Assembly: GCF_026225065.1 (NCBI RefSeq)
Contig: NZ_JAMFSB010000289.1
Span: 1 to 64,000 of the forward strand
Length of the DNA stretch: 64,000 bases
From: Paraburkholderia sp.
GTDB taxonomy: Bacteria; Pseudomonadota; Gammaproteobacteria; Burkholderiales; Burkholderiaceae
Direction of reading: 5' to 3'
Within the stretch, counting starts at the first letter, position 1; each line of letters starts with the position of its first letter. Positions 31,842-42,000 of this stretch are shown here, in pieces. A model generated the notes under the pieces. That model saw only the letters and a program-made list of their open reading frames with translations. It had not been told where the DNA came from and did no database searches. The translations under genes were made by a program, and so were the position numbers.

Positions 31842-32993
31842 ATGAGCCAGTCATCAGTCCCGTTTTTGCCGTTTGTCCGTCCGGAAATCGATGAAGAGAC
31901 CATCCAGGGCGTAGCCGAGGTGTTGCGCTCCGGTTGGATCACCACCGGCCCGCAGAACCAGGCATTCGAAGCCGCGTTGTCGGAGTTCTGCGGCGGCCGT
32001 CCCGTGCGCACCTTCAACTCCGGCACGGCCACGCTCGAGATCGGCCTGCGCATCGCCGGTGTGGGCGAAGGCGACGAAGTCATCACCACGCCCGCCTCGT
32101 GGGTCTCCACCAGCAACGTGATCTACGAAACCGGTGCGACGCCGGTGTTCGTCGACATCGATCCAAAGACCCGCAACATCGATCTGTATCTGCTCGAGAA
32201 GGCCATCACGCCGCGCACCAAGGCGATCATCCCGGTGTATCTGTCGGGTCTGCCGGTCGACATGGACCGCCTCTATGAGATCGCCCGCGCCCACAAGCTG
32301 CGTGTGGTCGAAGACGCGGCGCAGGCGTTCGGCGCGACGTGGAAAGGCGAGCGTATCGGCAAGCTTGGCGACATGGTGTCGTTCAGCTTCCATGCCAACA
32401 AGAACCTGACTTCGATCGAAGGCGGCGCGCTGGTGCTGAACAACGAGGAAGAGGCCATCCTCGCCCAGAAATACCGCTTGCAAGGCGTCACCCGTACTGG
32501 GTTCGACGGCATGGACTGCGACGTGCTCGGCGGCAAATACAATCTGACGGATGTGGCGGCGCGCGTCGGCCTCGGCCAGTTGCCGCATCTGGAGCGCTTC
32601 CTTGCGCAGCGCAAGAAGCTAGTGCGGGCCTACTTCGCGGGTCTTGAAGGCGGCGCAGCGGTCAAACTGGGCATAGGTCTGCCGTTTGCTGACTTCGATA
32701 ACAGCAACTGGCACATGTTCCAGATCACGCTGCCGCTCGAGAAGCTGTCCATCGACCGCGCCGGTTTCATGGGCCAGTTGAAGGAGCGCGGCATCGGCTC
32801 GGGCGTGCACTATCCGGCCATCCACCTGTTCACGCTGTATCGCGCGCGCGGTTTCAAGGAAGGCATGTTCCCGCATGCAGAGCGCTTCGGCGCCACCACG
32901 GTCACGCTGCCGCTATTCACGCTGATGAACGAAGGCGACGTGGCGCGGGTCTGCCAGGCGGTCAACGAAATTTGCGAACAATACGGAAAATAA
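31842..32993 (+). CDS. arnB: UDP-4-amino-4-deoxy-L-arabinose aminotransferase ArnB (DegT/DnrJ/EryC1)
   Basis: VPFLPFVRPEIDEETIQGVAEVLRSGWITTGPQNQAFE; SFSFHANKNLTSIEGGALV. Confidence 0.95.
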   Translation: MSQSSVPFLPFVRPEIDEETIQGVAEVLRSGWITTGPQNQAFEAALSEFCGGRPVRTFNSGTATLEIGLRIAGVGEGDEVITTPASWVSTSNVIYETGATPVFVDIDPKTRNIDLYLLEKAITPRTKAIIPVYLSGLPVDMDRLYEIARAHKLRVVEDAAQAFGATWKGERIGKLGDMVSFSFHANKNLTSIEGGALVLNNEEEAILAQKYRLQGVTRTGFDGMDCDVLGGKYNLTDVAARVGLGQLPHLERFLAQRKKLVRAYFAGLEGGAAVKLGIGLPFADFDNSNWHMFQITLPLEKLSIDRAGFMGQLKERGIGSGVHYPAIHLFTLYRARGFKEGMFPHAERFGATTVTLPLFTLMNEGDVARVCQAVNEICEQYGK

Positions 32994-32999
32994 GCGGAA

Positions 33000-34052
33000 A
33001 TGAGTCAAACGGAACATCGCTCCCCGATGTCTGATACGCCGGAAGTTTCGATCATCATTCCGGTGTACAACGAGGAAGCCGGACTGGCCGCGTTGTTCGC
33101 GCGCCTGTATCCGGCGCTCGACGCGCTCGGCACCCGCTATGAAGTGATCTTCATCAACGACGGCAGCCGCGACAAATCCCCGGCGTTGCTGGCCGACCAG
33201 TTCCGCAACCGGCCGGACACGACCCGCGTGATCCTTCTGAACGGCAACTACGGCCAGCATATGGCGATTCTCGCCGGCTTCGAGCAGGCGCGCGGCGAGA
33301 TCATCATCACGCTCGACGCCGACTTGCAGAACCCGCCCGAAGAAATCGCCAAGCTGGTCACGAAGATGCGCGAAGGCTACGACTACGTGGGCACGATTCG
33401 CCTGCAGCGTCAGGACAGCCTGTGGCGCCGCAAGGCCTCGCGGGCGATGAACCGTCTGCGCGAACGCATCACCCGGATCAAGATGACAGATCAGGGCTGC
33501 ATGCTGCGCGCTTACAGCCGGCACATCATCGACACGATCAACCGCTGCGGTGAAATCAACACGTTCATTCCGGCGCTCGCCTACACGTTCGCGCAGAATC
33601 CGGTGGAAATCGAAGTCGCCCACGAAGAGCGCTTTGCGGGCGAATCGAAGTATTCGCTGTACTCGCTGATTCGTCTGAACTTCGACCTCGTCACCGGCTT
33701 CTCGGTGGTGCCGCTGCAGTGGCTGTCGTTCATCGGGGTGATCCTCTCGCTTGGCTCTGCTGGCCTGTTCGTTCTACTGCTGATTCGCCGCTTCATCATC
33801 GGCGCGGAAGTGCAAGGTGTGTTCACGCTGTTTGCTATCACGTTCTTCCTGCTCGGCGTGATCATCTTCGCGCTTGGGCTGCTCGGCGAGTACATTGGCC
33901 GGATCTACCAGCAGGTGCGCGCCCGCCCCCGTTATCTGGTGCAAACGATTCTCGAACAGCGCGACGGCGCCGCCGTCGCCGAGGCGCCCCGCCAGGCGCT
34001 GGTGCAGGCCGTTCAGGCCGCGCCGCTCATCGATCAGGGACCGAATTCATGA
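33000..34052 (+). CDS. arnC: Undecaprenyl-phosphate Ara4FN transferase
   Basis: EVSIIIPVYNEEAGLAALFARLYPAL...LDADLQNPPEEI; two C-terminal TMs. Confidence 0.93.
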   Translation: MSQTEHRSPMSDTPEVSIIIPVYNEEAGLAALFARLYPALDALGTRYEVIFINDGSRDKSPALLADQFRNRPDTTRVILLNGNYGQHMAILAGFEQARGEIIITLDADLQNPPEEIAKLVTKMREGYDYVGTIRLQRQDSLWRRKASRAMNRLRERITRIKMTDQGCMLRAYSRHIIDTINRCGEINTFIPALAYTFAQNPVEIEVAHEERFAGESKYSLYSLIRLNFDLVTGFSVVPLQWLSFIGVILSLGSAGLFVLLLIRRFIIGAEVQGVFTLFAITFFLLGVIIFALGLLGEYIGRIYQQVRARPRYLVQTILEQRDGAAVAEAPRQALVQAVQAAPLIDQGPNS

Positions 34053-34984
34053 AGCCACGCGCGGTAGTTTTCGCGTATCACAACGTCGGCGTGCGCTGCC
34101 TGCAAGTGCTGCTGGCGCGCGGCGTGGAGGTGGCGCTGGTGGTCACCCACGAGGACAGCCCGACCGAGAACATCTGGTTCGGCAGCGTTGCTTCGGTGGC
34201 GGCGAGCTATGGGATTCCCACGGTGACGCCGGCCGATCCGAAGAGCGAGGAGCTGCGCGCCGCGGTGAGCGCCGCGCGGCCCGACTTCGTTTTCTCGTTC
34301 TACTACCGCCACATGCTGCCGGTCGACCTGCTCGCGCTGGCCACGCGCGGCGCCTACAACATGCACGGCTCGCTGCTGCCCAAGTACCGTGGCCGCGTGC
34401 CGACCAACTGGGCCGTGCTAAAGGGCGAAGCCGAAACCGGCGCCACGCTGCACGAAATGGCCGCCAAACCTGATGCAGGCGCGATCATCGCGCAAACGCC
34501 GGTGCCGATCCTGCCGGACGATACCGCCGCGCAGGTGTTCGATAAGGTCACGGTGGCCGCCGAGCAGACGCTCTGGCGCGTGCTGCCGGCGCTGCTCGCA
34601 GGCGAAGCGCCGCATCTGCCGAACGATCTGGCGCATGGCAGCTACTTCGGCGGGCGCAAGCCCGAAGACGGCCGGATCGACTGGAACCAGCCGGCTCAGG
34701 ATGTCTACAACCTGATTCGCGCCGTGGCGCCGCCCTATCCCGGCGCGTTCACCGAGATCGACGGCCAGCGCTTCATCGTCGCGCGGGCGCGTCTTGCCCG
34801 TCCCGGCGCGCTTCGCTCAGATTTGCCCCCCGGCCTCCACGTAAGCGATAATGCGTTTTTCGCGGTGTGCGGCGATGGCCGCGCCATCGCCATCCACGAA
34901 TTGCGGCGCCAGCACGAAGGCCAAGAGCCCGTCGTCTCCCCTGCCGAATTCTCCCAGCTCATTCAATCTTCCCGTCATCAATGA
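34049..34984 (+). CDS. arnA: UDP-Ara4N formyltransferase (ArnA N-domain as separate protein)
   Basis: [17 protein letters not shown]...[39 protein letters not shown]; overlaps arnC stop by 4 nt. Confidence 0.92.
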   Translation: MKPRAVVFAYHNVGVRCLQVLLARGVEVALVVTHEDSPTENIWFGSVASVAASYGIPTVTPADPKSEELRAAVSAARPDFVFSFYYRHMLPVDLLALATRGAYNMHGSLLPKYRGRVPTNWAVLKGEAETGATLHEMAAKPDAGAIIAQTPVPILPDDTAAQVFDKVTVAAEQTLWRVLPALLAGEAPHLPNDLAHGSYFGGRKPEDGRIDWNQPAQDVYNLIRAVAPPYPGAFTEIDGQRFIVARARLARPGALRSDLPPGLHVSDNAFFAVCGDGRAIAIHELRRQHEGQEPVVSPAEFSQLIQSSRHQ

Positions 34985-36027
34985 AAAAAGTCCTGATTCT
35001 GGGTGTCAACGGCTTCATCGGCCATCACCTGTCCAAGCGCATTCTCGAAACGACCGACTGGGAAGTGTTCGGCATGGACATGCAGACCGAACGCCTTGGT
35101 GATCTCATCAATCACGAGCGGATGCATTTCTTCGAAGGCGATATCACGATCAACAAGGAGTGGGTCGAGTATCACGTGAAGAAGTGCGACGTGATCCTGC
35201 CGCTCGTTGCGATCGCCACGCCGGCCACTTACGTTAAGCAACCGCTGCGCGTGTTCGAGCTCGACTTCGAGGCGAACCTGCCCATCGTGCGTTCGGCTGT
35301 GAAGTACGGCAAGCACCTCGTGTTTCCGTCCACCTCCGAGGTGTACGGCATGTGCACGGACGAGCAGTTCGACCCGGAAGAATCGCAACTGACGTACGGC
35401 CCGATCAACAAGCCGCGCTGGATCTACGCGTGCTCGAAGCAGTTGATGGACCGCGTGATCTGGGGCTACGGCATGGAGGGCCTCAACTTCACGCTGTTTC
35501 GTCCGTTCAACTGGATCGGCCCAGGTCTGGATTCGATCTACACGCCGAAGGAAGGCAGCTCGCGCGTGGTCACGCAGTTCCTCGGCCATATCGTGCGTGG
35601 CGAGAACATCAGCCTCGTCGACGGCGGCGCGCAAAAGCGTGCCTTCACGGATATCGATGACGGCATCGGCGCGTTGATGAAAATCATCGAGAACAAGGAC
35701 GGCATCGCCACCGGCAAGATCTATAACATCGGCAACCCGACCAACAACTTCTCGGTGCGCGAGCTCGCGCACAAGATGCTGGCGCTCGCCGCCGAATTCC
35801 CGGAATACGCGGAAACGGCCAAGCAGGTGCAACTGGTCGAAACCTCGTCCGGCGCTTACTACGGCGCGGGCTATCAGGACGTGCAGAACCGCGTGCCGAA
35901 GATCGACAACACGATGCAGGAGCTTCACTGGGCGCCGAAGTCGACCTTCGACGAAGCGCTGCGCAAGATTTTCGAAGCGTATCGCGGCCACGTCGCGGAA
36001 GCACGCGCTCTTGTCGAACAGCAATAA
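34981..36027 (+). CDS. UDP-glucuronate decarboxylase/dehydrogenase (ArnA C-domain as separate protein)
   Basis: [39 protein letters not shown]...[21 protein letters not shown]; overlaps previous stop by 4 nt. Confidence 0.93.
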   Translation: MKKVLILGVNGFIGHHLSKRILETTDWEVFGMDMQTERLGDLINHERMHFFEGDITINKEWVEYHVKKCDVILPLVAIATPATYVKQPLRVFELDFEANLPIVRSAVKYGKHLVFPSTSEVYGMCTDEQFDPEESQLTYGPINKPRWIYACSKQLMDRVIWGYGMEGLNFTLFRPFNWIGPGLDSIYTPKEGSSRVVTQFLGHIVRGENISLVDGGAQKRAFTDIDDGIGALMKIIENKDGIATGKIYNIGNPTNNFSVRELAHKMLALAAEFPEYAETAKQVQLVETSSGAYYGAGYQDVQNRVPKIDNTMQELHWAPKSTFDEALRKIFEAYRGHVAEARALVEQQ

Positions 36028-36041
36028 TTAAGGGCTGATCC

Positions 36042-36938
36042 TTGGCTCGTATCGTCCTGAAGATCGACGTCGACACGCTGCGCGGTACTCGCGAAGGCGT
36101 GCCGAACCTCGCCCGCATCTTCGACCGTTTCAAGGCGCGCGCCACCTTCCTGTTCAGCCTCGGGCCCGACCACACCGGTTGGGCGATGCGCCGCGTGCTG
36201 CGGCCGGGTTTTCTACAGAAGGTATCGCGCACTTCGGTAGTCGAGCATTACGGTATCAAGCAATTGATGTACGGCGTGCTGCTGCCCGGGCCGGATATCG
36301 GCGCGCGGGCCGCGTCGGACATGCGTGCGATCCATGAGGCCGGCTTCGAGTGCGGCATTCACACGTGGGACCACGTCTACTGGCAGGACAACGTGCGCAC
36401 GCGGGCTCGCGACTGGACCGTCGCGCAGATGCAGGCGAGTCACAACCGTTTCATCGAAATTTTCGGCACGCCGCCCGTCACGCACGGCGCCGCCGGCTGG
36501 CAGATGAACGGCCACGCGTTCGAGCAGATCGACGCGTGGGGCATGCAGTATGCGTCCGACGGGCGCGGTCATTCGCCGTATTTCCCCGTAGTAGACGGCA
36601 AGACCCTCTCGCACGTACAGATGCCCACCACGCTGCCCACGCTCGACGAAGTGCTGGGCGTCGACGGTGTCGACCTGGACAACGTTGCCGCGTGGATGTT
36701 GAAGCGCACCGAGAACAATCCGCACGACCAGGTGTACACGCTGCACGCCGAGCTCGAAGGACAAAAGCTCGCGCCGGTGTTCGAACAACTGCTGGACGGC
36801 TGGCGCGCTCAAGGCCACACGTTCGCCACGATGGGCGACTATCATGCCGCGCTGGACCGCAGTACGCTGCCATCGTACCCTGTCACCTGGGGTGAAATTC
36901 CTGGCCGTTCCGGCGAATTGATCGTGCAGCCGTCGTGA
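36042..36938 (+). CDS. arnD: 4-deoxy-4-formamido-L-arabinose-phosphoundecaprenol deformylase
   Basis: RIVLKIDVDTLRGTREGVPNLARIF...CGIHTWDHVYWQD; TTG start. Confidence 0.93.
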   Translation: MARIVLKIDVDTLRGTREGVPNLARIFDRFKARATFLFSLGPDHTGWAMRRVLRPGFLQKVSRTSVVEHYGIKQLMYGVLLPGPDIGARAASDMRAIHEAGFECGIHTWDHVYWQDNVRTRARDWTVAQMQASHNRFIEIFGTPPVTHGAAGWQMNGHAFEQIDAWGMQYASDGRGHSPYFPVVDGKTLSHVQMPTTLPTLDEVLGVDGVDLDNVAAWMLKRTENNPHDQVYTLHAELEGQKLAPVFEQLLDGWRAQGHTFATMGDYHAALDRSTLPSYPVTWGEIPGRSGELIVQPS

Positions 36939-36991
36939 GCCGGGGCGCGGCAGATCAGCCTGACGCCTGACCATAACAACCGGAGAACCTC

Positions 36992-37453
36992 GTGCCCATC
37001 GCAGTCGACCAACCCGTCCCCGACTTTACCGCCCCCGCAACCGGTGGCGAGATTACGCTGTCCAGTCTTCGGGGCAAAAAGGTGGTGCTGTATTTTTACC
37101 CGAAGGACAACACGCCAGGTTGCACGACCGAAGGTCTGCAGTTCCGCGATCTGTATCCGAAGTTCAAGAAGGCTGGCGCAGAGATTCTCGGCGTCTCGCG
37201 CGACAGCCTGCGCTCGCATGACAACTTCAAGGCCAAGCTCGAACTGCCGTTCCCGCTGATCTCGGATCCAGAGGAAACGCTCTGCGCGCTCTTCAACGTC
37301 ATCAAAATGAAGAAAATGTATGGCAAAGAAGTACGGGGAATCGAACGATCGACGTTTGTCATCGACAGCGAGGGCGTCCTTCGCCAGGAGTGGCGTGGCG
37401 TGAAAGTACCAGGTCACGTCGATGACATTCTGGAGGCTGTACAAGCGCTGTGA
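36992..37453 (+). CDS. bcp: Peroxiredoxin, BCP family
   Basis: LYFYPKDNTPGCTTEGLQFRDLYPKF; GTG start. Confidence 0.94.
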   Translation: MPIAVDQPVPDFTAPATGGEITLSSLRGKKVVLYFYPKDNTPGCTTEGLQFRDLYPKFKKAGAEILGVSRDSLRSHDNFKAKLELPFPLISDPEETLCALFNVIKMKKMYGKEVRGIERSTFVIDSEGVLRQEWRGVKVPGHVDDILEAVQAL

Positions 37454-37568
37454 GGCGCGTTATATTGGGCTGCAATGAGTGCCTGTCCACCCCATACTTT
37501 CCGCGGCTGCGCCGCTTGTCACGCCTCTGTCGTTGAGGCTGTGAGGCGCAACGCGATGACCGAAGTCG

Positions 37569-37606
37569 AGCCGCTTGCCCCGTTTGCCGGGGCGGCGGCT
37601 TTTTTA
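37569..37606 (+). terminator. Probable imperfect Rho-independent terminator
   Basis: GCCGCTTGCCCC-gttt-gccGGGGCGGCGGC-TTTTTT, one bulge/mismatch. Confidence 0.6.
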
Positions 37607-37790
37607 ATTGCGCGAAGCCGTTCTTTTATCAGGCCACGCGCTCTCGTCAAGGAGCCGATCGAAAACCAGGCGAACCGGCATTTTTAGACCGAAGCGCGCC
37701 TCCGGGCGCAAACTGCGTGGGCCTTTTGGCACACCAGCAGAATGCGACAGGCGGCGCACGATATGTGACCCGATTATTTCGAGGGAAACC

Positions 37791-39647
37791 ATGCCTTTGC
37801 CTACCGCACCCAGCAAGCTCGGCAATCTCTTACCGGCTGACGAATACAAGGCTAAAGCCACGCCGGCCCGGTCCGCCAAAAAACAGGCGGTTGACGGGGA
37901 GCAAGCCGAGTCGGCCGATTTCGGCCAAGCCAACGTCGCGACGCCTATGGCACGCGCCGCCAACGCCGCTACTACCTTGCGGCCGGTTCCTGCGTCTTCT
38001 TCTGCCGATACCGCCGCTGAACAGGCTGCTCCCGCTCGCAGCCGGAAAAGCAAACAAACCGCCGCGTTGCTGCAACCGGTGCCGGCGCCTGCCGTCCGCC
38101 AGCAGCCCGCGCACGTCGAGCCTGAGCAACCTGCCACCGCGGAACCCGTGGTGGCCCGCGCCGGCAAGCAGCCATCGGCCAATACGGCGGCCACGCCGGC
38201 CGCAGCGACCCGCGGCAGCGCCAAGAAGCGCGGCGGCGCAGCCGAACAGGTCGAAACCCGCAAGCTGTTCGTGCTCGATACGAACGTGCTGATGCACGAT
38301 CCGACTTGCCTGTTCCGTTTCGAGGAACACGACGTCTATCTGCCGATGATGACGTTGGAAGAACTCGACAACCACAAGAAGGGCATGTCGGAAGTCGCGC
38401 GTAATGCGCGTCAGGTCAGCCGCACGCTGGACGCGCTGGTCGCCAACGGCGGCAATATGTCGGATGGCATTTCGCTGTCGCGCCTGGGCAGCCGCGAGGC
38501 CGCCGGACGCCTGTTTTTCCAGACCAAGCTGACGGATATCGAACCGGTCGAAGGCCTGCCGCAAGGCAAGGCGGACAACCAGATTCTCGGCGTGGTGCGC
38601 GCGTTGCAGCGCGACCGCATGGACCGCCAGGTCGTGCTGGTGTCGAAAGACATCAACATGCGGATCAAGGCGCATGCGCTGGGTCTGCCTGCCGAGGATT
38701 ACTTCAACGACCAGGTCCTCGAAGACAAGGACCTGCTCTATTCCGGCATTCGCGCGCTGCCGCAGGACTTCTGGACCAAACATGCCAAGGGCATGGAAAG
38801 CTGGCAGGACACCAAGACGGGCACCACGTATTACCGCGTGACCGGGCCGTTGTGCGCCTCGATGCTGGTCAACGAGTTCGTGTATCTGGAGCCGCAGAAC
38901 GGCGAACCGGCATTTCACGCGCTGGTGCGTGAGCTGAACGGCAAGACCGCCCTGCTGCAGACCTTGCGCGACTACGGCCACCACAAGAACAACGTGTGGG
39001 GCATTACGGCGCGCAATCGCGAGCAGAACTTTGCGCTCAACCTGCTGATGAATCCGGAGATCGACTTCGTCACGCTGCTTGGCCAGGCCGGTACCGGCAA
39101 GACGCTCGTCGCACTAGCTGCGGGGCTTGCACAGGTGCTAGACGACAAGCGCTACAACGAAATCATCGTGACACGGGCCACCGTGCCGGTCGGTGAAGAC
39201 ATCGGCTTTCTGCCGGGTACGGAAGAGGAAAAGATGCAGCCGTGGATGGGTGCATTCGACGACAACCTCGAAGTGCTGCAGAAGACCGACGACGCTGCCG
39301 GCGAATGGGGCCGTGCCGCGACCCAGGAACTGATCCGTTCGCGCCTGAAGATCAAGAGCATGAACTTCATGCGCGGCCGGACTTTCGTCGACAAGTATCT
39401 GATCATCGACGAGGCCCAGAACCTGACGCCGAAGCAGATGAAGACGCTGGTCACGCGCGCCGGTCCGGGCACGAAAATCATCTGCCTTGGCAACATCGCG
39501 CAGATCGATACGCCGTATCTGACGGAAGGCAGTTCGGGGCTCACCTACGTGGTGGATCGCTTCAAGGGCTGGGCGCATAGCGGGCACGTGACGCTGGCGC
39601 GCGGCGAGAGGTCGCGTCTCGCGGATTACGCGTCCGAGATCCTCTAA
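37791..39647 (+). CDS. PIN domain - PhoH family ATPase
   Basis: PIN: KLFVLDTNVLMHDPTCLFRFEEHDVYLPMMTLEELDNHK; PhoH: LLGQAGTGKTLVALAAGLAQ...YLIIDEAQNLTPKQMKTLVTRAGPGTKIICLGNIAQID. Confidence 0.95.
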   Translation: MPLPTAPSKLGNLLPADEYKAKATPARSAKKQAVDGEQAESADFGQANVATPMARAANAATTLRPVPASSSADTAAEQAAPARSRKSKQTAALLQPVPAPAVRQQPAHVEPEQPATAEPVVARAGKQPSANTAATPAAATRGSAKKRGGAAEQVETRKLFVLDTNVLMHDPTCLFRFEEHDVYLPMMTLEELDNHKKGMSEVARNARQVSRTLDALVANGGNMSDGISLSRLGSREAAGRLFFQTKLTDIEPVEGLPQGKADNQILGVVRALQRDRMDRQVVLVSKDINMRIKAHALGLPAEDYFNDQVLEDKDLLYSGIRALPQDFWTKHAKGMESWQDTKTGTTYYRVTGPLCASMLVNEFVYLEPQNGEPAFHALVRELNGKTALLQTLRDYGHHKNNVWGITARNREQNFALNLLMNPEIDFVTLLGQAGTGKTLVALAAGLAQVLDDKRYNEIIVTRATVPVGEDIGFLPGTEEEKMQPWMGAFDDNLEVLQKTDDAAGEWGRAATQELIRSRLKIKSMNFMRGRTFVDKYLIIDEAQNLTPKQMKTLVTRAGPGTKIICLGNIAQIDTPYLTEGSSGLTYVVDRFKGWAHSGHVTLARGERSRLADYASEIL

Positions 39648-39691
39648 GCCAAGCTCAAGCCGAGCTGTTGCACGGTTTTCGAGTTGTTCCA

Positions 39692-39728
39692 AAGCCGCGC
39701 CAGGGTTATACCGGGCGCGGCTTTTTTT
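39692..39728 (+). terminator. Rho-independent terminator downstream of phoH-like gene
   Basis: GCCGCGCC-agggttataccg-GGCGCGGC-TTTTTTT. Confidence 0.85.
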
Positions 39729-39890
39729 GTATGTCCGGCGCGCCCGGGCCCACTTTTACGTCCCGGTGGCGCCACACTTAGCGCGTAAACTTCAAGTAAT
39801 TTATCAACTTTGCTTGCTCACGCCATGGTGGACGGGCTACCATCCCGACATCGCCCGCTTTAAGCGAGTGTTTACGCTCGCCTCGTCTCA

Positions 39891-41033
39891 ATGCGTCGAC
39901 TTGGGTTTTCGCTGCTTATCCTTTTGCTGCTCGCCGCCTGTTCCAGCGAGCCGCAGCGGATTTCGCGCAGCTCAAGCGGTTCTTCTTCGGCGTCCAACGG
40001 CGCTTATCGCACTCCCCCGCCCGGTTTCCCGAACTTCGTCGATCACAGCGTCGGACGCGAGGAAATCTCCATTGAGGCGATGGGCCTCGTCGGGATTCCA
40101 TACCGCTGGGGCGGCAACACGCCGGATAGCGGCTTCGATTGCAGCGGCCTGGTTCGGTATGTGGTGGCACGCGCGGCCTCGGTAAATCTGCCGCGCACCA
40201 CGGCAGATATGAGCGGGAGCGGCGAATCGATCGAGCCCGATGGCGTTGCGCCGGGCGACCTGATTTTCTTTAACACCACCGGACGCCCCCATTCGCACGT
40301 CGGTATTTACGTCGGCAAACTGCGCTTCGTCAATGCGCCGTCGACGGGCGGCACGGTGCGGATCGATTATCTGACCAATCCGTATTGGGCCAAGCGGTTT
40401 GACGGCATTCGCCGGGTCGCCGCGCCAACTCATGCGCCGGCTCCGTTCGAGACGCCGACGTATCAGGCTTCGAATCCGCCGGAGAAGGTTGCTCCTGTGC
40501 CGTCGCAGGCGCTGCCACAGGCTTCGTATGCGGGTGCGGACGGTGCGATGGTAGTCCCTGCGCAGCAGCAGCGGCCGCTTGCGGAACCGCGGCAACCGGC
40601 TTATACGGAAACTGCGCCTGCGGCAGTTCCATTGCAGCAAGAGCCTCAGCAGCGGGTAGCAGCCTCGATGCAGGCACCACTGACCGACACTTCAGCTCGA
40701 GCCATGAGCCAGCCCGCCGCAGCGTCTGACGATGCGTTCGAGCCGCCGCCTCCGGCAATGAGCGCCGCCCAGATGCAGGCGCGTGAAGCAGGCGCGGTCT
40801 CGCCCGTGCCGGCGAGTGTCGCCCACGCACCAGACCCGATCGACGCCGCGGCCGACGCTTTCGAACCGCCGCCCCCCGCGTCCGTTGCTATTCGCCAGGA
40901 GCAACAGGTGGGCACGACGGGCTCCGCTGGCAGTGTGCAGATCATGCGAGCCTCAACGGGGTCACGTGCTATCACGGCCCCTACGCAGTCCAGCGACGAT
41001 CCGATCGCGCACTTCGCCAACGGCAATTTCTGA
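39891..41033 (+). CDS. NlpC/P60 (C40) peptidase, lipoprotein, with Pro/Ala/Gln-rich C-terminal tail
   Basis: Lipobox LLLLAACSSE; GIPYRWGGNTPDSGFDCSGLVRYVV, PHSHVGIYVG. Confidence 0.92.
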   Translation: MRRLGFSLLILLLLAACSSEPQRISRSSSGSSSASNGAYRTPPPGFPNFVDHSVGREEISIEAMGLVGIPYRWGGNTPDSGFDCSGLVRYVVARAASVNLPRTTADMSGSGESIEPDGVAPGDLIFFNTTGRPHSHVGIYVGKLRFVNAPSTGGTVRIDYLTNPYWAKRFDGIRRVAAPTHAPAPFETPTYQASNPPEKVAPVPSQALPQASYAGADGAMVVPAQQQRPLAEPRQPAYTETAPAAVPLQQEPQQRVAASMQAPLTDTSARAMSQPAAASDDAFEPPPPAMSAAQMQAREAGAVSPVPASVAHAPDPIDAAADAFEPPPPASVAIRQEQQVGTTGSAGSVQIMRASTGSRAITAPTQSSDDPIAHFANGNF

Positions 41034-41154
41034 CGGACGCCGCCGGAAATGTAGCTGGTGGCCTGAAAGGTCATTCGCCCCCGTCTGACACGCAGGATTG
41101 AGCTATCTGCTATCGTCTCCGATATTCCTAAGACGGGCAGGTAAGGTACTCACC

Positions 41155-41961
41155 ATGGAACTTGGACTGAAAAACAAAGTGGTGCTGGTCACAGGTGGCA
41201 GCAAAGGAATCGGCCTCGCCTGCGCGCGAGCGTTTGCAGCCGAAGGCGCCAAAGTTGCGATCGTCTCGCGTGATCCGGCGAATCTCGCCCGCGCCCGCGA
41301 GCAGCTGGCGAGCGAGGGTCTGCACGTGCATCTCACGCGCGCCGACCTGCACGAGCCGCACGGCGCGGCCGATATCGTCGAAGAAGTCACCACCGCGGTC
41401 GGTCCGATCGACGTGCTGATCAATAGCGCCGGCGCCGCCCGTCGCTACGACCCGGAAACGCTCAATGCCGAAGCCTTCCGGGCGACGATGGAAGCCAAAT
41501 ACTTCCCGTACATCTATCCGCAGCAGGAAGTGTTGAAGCGCATGGCGGAACGGGTGAAATCAGGAGCCAGCGCCGAGCCGGGAACGATCGTCAACATCAT
41601 CGGCATGGGCGGCAAGATGGCGAGCGATATCCATATCGCCGGCGGCGCTGCCAATGCGGCGCTGATGCTGGCAACGGTCGGGCTCGCGCACTACTACGCG
41701 CGCTATGGCATCCGCATCAACGCGATCAATCCCGGCGCGACGCTGACGGAGCGCGTCGAGGAGGCATTGCAACTGGAAGCGGGTCAGCAAGGGATCGACA
41801 CCAAGGAGGCGTTGGCACGCGGTGAAGCCAAGGTGCCGCTCGGGCGCTTCGCCAAACCCGAGGAAATCGCCGACGTCGCGCTGTTTCTGGCGAGCCGCCG
41901 CGCGAGCTACGTAACAGGCGCGATCGTCCCGATGGACGGGTGCAGCGCGCCGATCATTTGA
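41155..41961 (+). CDS. SDR family oxidoreductase
   Basis: NKVVLVTGGSKGIGLACARAFAAEGAKVAIVSR; C-terminal RRASYVTGAIVPMDGC. Confidence 0.9.
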   Translation: MELGLKNKVVLVTGGSKGIGLACARAFAAEGAKVAIVSRDPANLARAREQLASEGLHVHLTRADLHEPHGAADIVEEVTTAVGPIDVLINSAGAARRYDPETLNAEAFRATMEAKYFPYIYPQQEVLKRMAERVKSGASAEPGTIVNIIGMGGKMASDIHIAGGAANAALMLATVGLAHYYARYGIRINAINPGATLTERVEEALQLEAGQQGIDTKEALARGEAKVPLGRFAKPEEIADVALFLASRRASYVTGAIVPMDGCSAPII

Positions 41962-42000
41962 GCGCGGGCGCGCCAGCCAGCCTCGGAAGCAAGACCAGAA

